Below, piece after piece: positions 14,039-17,091 of a stretch of DNA of 17,091 bases (positions are counted from its first letter, which is position 1; each line of letters begins with the position of its first letter). Location: NCBI GenBank assembly GCA_039908535.1, contig JAMOAW010000089.1:1-17091 (forward strand). The letters run 5' to 3'. Source of the DNA: JAMOAW01 sp039908535 (lineage in GTDB: Bacteria > Pseudomonadota > Magnetococcia > Magnetococcales > JADFZT01). The position numbers and the translations under genes were made by a program. Under the pieces are notes generated by a model. The model was not told the origin of the DNA. It made no database searches and worked only from the letters and a program-made list of their open reading frames with translations.

Positions 14039-15420
14039 GTACTTCTTATCCCCTTTTGCCAAAAATGAGCGAGAAAATTTGCCCAGTCGGGAGAGGCATC
14101 GGCATGGATATGGGCATATGATGCCAAAATATTCCTAAAAAGCAATCCATCCCATCCATTTCCCAACCCTTTTCCCCGTTTCACCCGAAAGGCAAACTCT
14201 ATCCCCTCCCCCATCCGGGTAACATGGGAATAGTGAAACTCATGACAATGGACCAAACGCCCCACTCCAGGCCATGGACATTGCGAGGTGCCCTCCAAAA
14301 CCATATATCCATGCCCTTGCGGTCGGGCTTCCATAACCACCTCAATGGGTAAAACCCCAGACATGGAACTGCTGCGACCCTGCCAATCAAGTTTTTCAGC
14401 CAAATACATCAACCCGCCGCACTCGGCATAAATGGGCATTCCGTTCCTTGCAGCCTGGCGAATGGCCGTTATTAAAGAACGATTGGCCGCCAAAGAATCC
14501 ATAAACATCTCAGGAAATCCACCCCCAATATACAACCCATCCACATCGGGAAAAGAGCTATCGGTCAACAACGAGATGGGTACCAACGTCACCCCCTGCT
14601 GTTCAAGGGCCAGTAAATTTTCTGGATAATAAAAATGAAAAGCTTGGTCAATGGCAAAACCAACTCGAACTCTTTTCCCCTCCCACTTCGAAGATAGCAC
14701 CGGGGATGTCAAACTGGGGATAGGATCATATTTTTGGGCAATTTTTAAAATATGGTCCAGATCCACATGACGGGCCACATGTTCCCCAATAACCGCTACC
14801 CGATCGGTCGGAGCCTCCCCCTCTTCAGCAGGGGTCAAACCCAAATGGCGTTCAATAATGCCCACCCGTTCGGATCTGGGCAACACCCCCAATATGGGCA
14901 CCGGACAATAATAATCCAAAACTCGACGCAATTTATCCTCTTGGCGCGGCGAAACCACATTGTTAAGAATAACCCCCGCGATCCGTTCGCCGCCCGGAAA
15001 GCCAATATGGCCCAGCACCAATGGCGCAACACTACGGGCCAAATCCTGACAATTGACCACCAGTAAAATCGGCGCCCCCAACAACTGCGCCAATCCCGCC
15101 CCAGAATCCCCACCCTCCAACTCCTGGCCGTCAAACAACCCCATGTTCCCCTCAACCAACAAAAGATCCTTCTCGGCACCATAGCGTTGAAAATTTTCCA
15201 AAATACGCGCTTTACCCATCATAAAAAAATCCAGATTGTGACACACACCCCCCGCAGCGATTCCCAACCAACGCGGATCGATAAAATCTGGCCCTTTTTT
15301 AAAAGTTTCCACCCGCAAACCACGACGGGTAAAAGCCGCTGCCAAACCTATAGCAACAGTTGTTTTTCCTGAACTCTTACGCGGCCCGGAGATAAAAAGA
15401 CGATCCGAAAGAAAACTCAA
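14035..15420 (-). CDS. dsrN: DsrN, cobyrinate a,c-diamide synthase family (siroheme amidation)
   Basis: The 461-residue protein belongs to the CobB/CbiA family of glutamine-dependent, ATP-using amidases. The N-terminal half is a P-loop domain with ISGPRKSSGKTT (residues 10-21), KGPDFIDP and EGNMGLFDG. The C-terminal half is a class I glutamine amidotransferase domain with YIGGGFPE, the nucleophile Cys334 in YAECGGLMYL, and HCHEFHYS. In dsr clusters this homologue (DsrN) is held to amidate siroheme to the siroamide of sulfite reductase; in cobalamin pathways the same fold makes cob(II)yrinate a,c-diamide. The dsr neighbours and the lack of other cob genes favour DsrN. The start is TTG 15420 with GAGG six bases upstream; there is no better ATG before the P-loop. 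It is divergent from hemH. Confidence 0.85.
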   Translation of the reverse strand: MSFLSDRLFISGPRKSSGKTTVAIGLAAAFTRRGLRVETFKKGPDFIDPRWLGIAAGGVCHNLDFFMMGKARILENFQRYGAEKDLLLVEGNMGLFDGQELEGGDSGAGLAQLLGAPILLVVNCQDLARSVAPLVLGHIGFPGGERIAGVILNNVVSPRQEDKLRRVLDYYCPVPILGVLPRSERVGIIERHLGLTPAEEGEAPTDRVAVIGEHVARHVDLDHILKIAQKYDPIPSLTSPVLSSKWEGKRVRVGFAIDQAFHFYYPENLLALEQQGVTLVPISLLTDSSFPDVDGLYIGGGFPEMFMDSLAANRSLITAIRQAARNGMPIYAECGGLMYLAEKLDWQGRSSSMSGVLPIEVVMEARPQGHGYMVLEGTSQCPWPGVGRLVHCHEFHYSHVTRMGEGIEFAFRVKRGKGLGNGWDGLLFRNILASYAHIHADASPDWANFLAHFWQKGIRST

Positions 15421-15554
15421 TTTTCACCTCTGCTGTGGGGTTTCATAAGCATAACCTTCATTTTTCCAATCAGTTTAACTTGTAAAAAAGTTCATAACCA
15501 GTAATCATCTAAAAAAACTCCTATCCCCTATCACCGCGCATCTGGATCCAACAC
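15421..15554. promoter_or_regulatory. Divergent dsrN / hemH intergenic region
   Basis: These 134 bases must hold promoters for both genes. On the minus strand TTGGAA (15471-15466) and TATGAA (15449-15444), 16 bases apart, are a candidate for dsrN. On the plus strand the AT-rich stretch around 15475-15510 (TTGTAA, TAATCA) is a weak candidate for hemH. No operator palindrome stands out. Confidence 0.35.
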
Positions 15555-16544
15555 ATGTCTCACACACCCAGCATCGGCGTTTTATTGGTTCAATTGGGCA
15601 CCCCTCAGGCCCCAACTCCAACCCATGTCCGCCGCTATTTGGCGGAATTTCTCTCAGATCCCCGTGTCGTGGATCTTCCCCGCCTCCTCTGGTGGCCCCT
15701 TCTACATGGAATCATTTTACGCACCCGTCCCGCCCGTTCGGCCAAACTCTATCAACATATTTGGCGTGCCGATGGCGTTTCGCCTCTGTTATATCATACC
15801 CAGCACCTCCATCAAGCCGTCAATGAAGCTCTTCACCCCAACATCGCCGTTGGTTTTGCCATGCGCTATGGCCAACCAACCCTGCCCAAGGCCTTGGACA
15901 CCCTTCTGGCCCAAGGGGTGGAATCTCTACTGGTGGTGCCACTCTACCCCCAATACGCCGCCTCCACCACCGCAAGCGTCATCGATGCCACCTACCAACA
16001 CTTGGCCAAACGTCGTTTTATCCCCACTCTGCGCTTTGCCAGACCCTTTTTTGCCCATCCAACCTATCTTAACGCCCTCACCCAAGCCATCACAACCACC
16101 CCTGGTTGGTCCAAGGAGGCCTTTCACCTCTTTTCATTTCATGGTCTACCTCAACGCCACGTCAACGAAGGGGACCCCTACGCCACCCAATGCAGAAAAA
16201 CCGCCCAACTCCTGGCCACAGCCCTGAAACTACCCGCCACACAATGGCGTCTCACCTTCCAATCCCGCTTTGGCCGCGAGCCTTGGCTGGAACCGGCCAC
16301 CAACCAAACCTTGGCTGCCCTGCCAAAAGAGGGTGTCCAAAACTTAATCGCCATCTGCCCCGGTTTTGTCGCCGATTGCCTGGAAACCTTGGAAGAAATC
16401 GCTATGGGTGGAAAAAAAATATTTATCTCAGCAGGGGGGAGTCAATTCACCTATATTCCCTGCCTAAACGATCACCCAGCTTGGACAGCGGCCCTGATTC
16501 ACATCATTAGACAAGAGCTGGCGGGTTGGATGCCTAATGAATAA
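15555..16544 (+). CDS. hemH: Ferrochelatase HemH
   Basis: The 329-residue protein inserts Fe2+ into protoporphyrin IX, the last step of protoheme synthesis. Family marks are GVLLVQLGTPQAPTPTHVRR and LAEFLSDPRVVD at the N-terminus, YQHIWRADGVSPLLYHT, MRYGQP, VVPLYPQYAASTTAS, the metal-site His196 in FSFHGLPQRHV, LTFQSRFGREPWLEP, and CPGFVADCLETLEE with catalytic Glu277. The length is that of the compact proteobacterial enzyme. ATG 15555 has only a weak ribosome site (CTGGAT). It runs away from dsrN and is the only plus-strand housekeeping gene in the window. The heme it makes is needed by DsrJ, though a direct regulatory link is not shown. Confidence 0.97.
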   Translation: MSHTPSIGVLLVQLGTPQAPTPTHVRRYLAEFLSDPRVVDLPRLLWWPLLHGIILRTRPARSAKLYQHIWRADGVSPLLYHTQHLHQAVNEALHPNIAVGFAMRYGQPTLPKALDTLLAQGVESLLVVPLYPQYAASTTASVIDATYQHLAKRRFIPTLRFARPFFAHPTYLNALTQAITTTPGWSKEAFHLFSFHGLPQRHVNEGDPYATQCRKTAQLLATALKLPATQWRLTFQSRFGREPWLEPATNQTLAALPKEGVQNLIAICPGFVADCLETLEEIAMGGKKIFISAGGSQFTYIPCLNDHPAWTAALIHIIRQELAGWMPNE

Positions 16545-16640
16545 AGCCTTAAGGATAAATCGTAAAAGCTCTTTGGAACCAATCCAAAACCTTAACCCAT
16601 GTAATTCCGATCCTCATTTTTTTCTCCAATAAAAATGACT

Positions 16641-16669
16641 TTTATATCTTCAATCATTTCAAGTATACT
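16641..16669 (+). promoter_or_regulatory. Predicted promoter of the heptad-repeat protein gene
   Basis: TTTATA (16641-16646, four of six) and TATACT (16664-16669, five of six) are separated by 17 bases. The expected RNA start near 16676 lies after the in-frame ATG at 16673 and before the ATG at 16703, so it decides the start of the downstream gene. Confidence 0.5.
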
Positions 16670-16702
16670 GTAATGATTATCCATAATCAGAAAGAAATTG
16701 CC

Positions 16703-17091
16703 ATGACTCAGTCGATTACGTTTGAGGATGTCTGGAAAATGTTCCAGGAGACCGATCGCAAGTTTCAAGAAACCGATCGCAGATTCAAAGAGACCGATCG
16801 CAAGTTTCAAGAAACCGATCGCAAGTTTCAAGAGACCGATCGCCAATTCAAAGAGACCGATCGCAAGTTTCAAGAGACCGATCGCCAGTTCAAAGAGACC
16901 GATCGCAAGTTTCAAGAGACCGATCGCCAATTCAAAGAGACCGATCGCAAGATCAAAGAGACCGATAAGCAGATTGGTAGACTTGGTGGACGTATCGGAG
17001 ATTTTGTCGAGGAAATGGTTGCTCCTGCCTGCAAAAAACTTTTTGCAGAGCGGGGGTTCCCGATTCATATCGTCAGTCGTCGTGTTGAGGC
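16703..17091 (+). CDS. DUF3782-type protein with heptad coiled coil, 3' end outside window
   Basis: The frame is open from ATG 16703 to the window edge (129 codons seen). After MTQSITFEDVWK come eleven successive heptads of the form [KQR]-F-[QK]-E-T-D-R, predicting a long, highly charged coiled coil. The sequence then reads QIGRLGGRIGDFVEEMVAPA and ERGFPIHIVSRRVE, the start of the DUF3782 domain (a PD-(D/E)XK-related fold of unproved function, frequent in cyanobacteria and magnetic or sulfur bacteria). An in-frame ATG at 16673 exists but falls before the likely RNA start. The ribosome site is weak (AAAGAA). The protein's activity cannot be read from this part. The antisense strand is also open for 158 codons only because the repeat lacks stops in that frame. 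Confidence 0.85.
   Translation, partial: MTQSITFEDVWKMFQETDRKFQETDRRFKETDRKFQETDRKFQETDRQFKETDRKFQETDRQFKETDRKFQETDRQFKETDRKIKETDKQIGRLGGRIGDFVEEMVAPACKKLFAERGFPIHIVSRRVE
16739..16969 (+). repeat. Eleven 21-bp tandem repeats coding for heptads
   Basis: Each unit is close to AAGTTTCAAGAGACCGATCGC and codes for one heptad. Units alternate between KFQETDR and QFKETDR types, with the pair repeated three times near the 3' end, so expansion probably went by 42-bp steps. Ten of the eleven units carry the palindrome CGATCG; the last (ACCGATAAG) has lost it. Confidence 0.95.

Noticed and set aside
14035..15420. Cobalamin biosynthesis gene cobB
   Set aside because: Fold and motifs fit, but no other cobalamin gene is near and the next genes are dsr genes, so the DsrN role is more likely; cobalamin use is not excluded.
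16739..16969. CRISPR-like regular repetition
   Set aside because: Units are directly abutting 21-mers with no spacers and keep a reading frame; this is a coding tandem repeat.
16592..17068. 158-codon open frame on the minus strand with repeated LAIGLFE units
   Set aside because: It is the antisense of the 21-bp tandem repeat. The plus frame has a promoter, a recognisable DUF3782 start and a heptad logic; the minus frame is open only because the repeat unit lacks stops.

Overview
The window suggests a sulfur-oxidising, Gram-negative proteobacterium. It carries dsrN, dsrEFH and dsrJOP, and dsrEFH is the hallmark of oxidative (reverse) dissimilatory sulfite reductase systems. It also carries type II secretion genes gspCDE, a ferrochelatase, a sugar-activation operon of the legionaminic/sialic acid type, and the C-terminal end of an RTX exoprotein. 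Intergenic DNA is littered with G/C-tract hairpin repeats. A magnetococcus-like or other marine sulfur-oxidising proteobacterium would fit, but the taxon is an inference.

Layout. Positions 1-351 hold the 3' end of an RTX calcium-binding protein gene (+). Positions 424-984 hold a decayed PD-(D/E)XK nuclease/transposase-family gene (+), whose end overlaps a DUF1640 coiled-coil membrane protein gene (-), preceded by a small hypothetical membrane protein gene (-). A tRNA-Gln(TTG) gene (1950-2024) sits between a perfect 19-bp hairpin and a copy of the repeat. Positions 2183-4576 (-) are a tight three-gene operon: NeuD/LegH-like acyltransferase, CBS-nucleotidyltransferase (PtmE-like) and CMP-sugar synthetase. 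Positions 5045-9954 (-) are gspC-gspD-gspE. Positions 10240-12633 (-) are dsrJ-dsrO-dsrP, closed by an intrinsic terminator. Positions 12764-13869 (-) are dsrE-dsrF-dsrH with a good sigma70-type promoter. Positions 14035-15420 (-) are dsrN (cobB/cbiA family), divergent from hemH (15555-16544, +). From 16703 to the window edge runs a DUF3782-type protein gene built on eleven heptads encoded by a 21-bp tandem repeat.

How the genes fit together. DsrN is thought to amidate siroheme for the sulfite reductase. DsrEFH passes sulfur between persulfide carriers. DsrJOP is the periplasmic/membrane half of the DsrMKJOP electron-transfer complex. HemH makes protoheme, which the cytochrome DsrJ needs. The catalytic and carrier genes dsrA, dsrB, dsrC, dsrM, dsrK and dsrL are absent here, so the dsr system is split. 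An intergenic repeat lies exactly where dsrC-M-K-L sit in the classical operon. GspCDE supply the inner-membrane/outer-membrane link, the secretin and the ATPase of a type II secretion system; the remaining gsp genes are not in the window.

The most distinctive non-coding signal is a family of at least four related elements (about 90-257 bp). They share a GAACATGATGCCC start and a CCGATAC-like end, contain G/C hairpins, and lie at operon boundaries.
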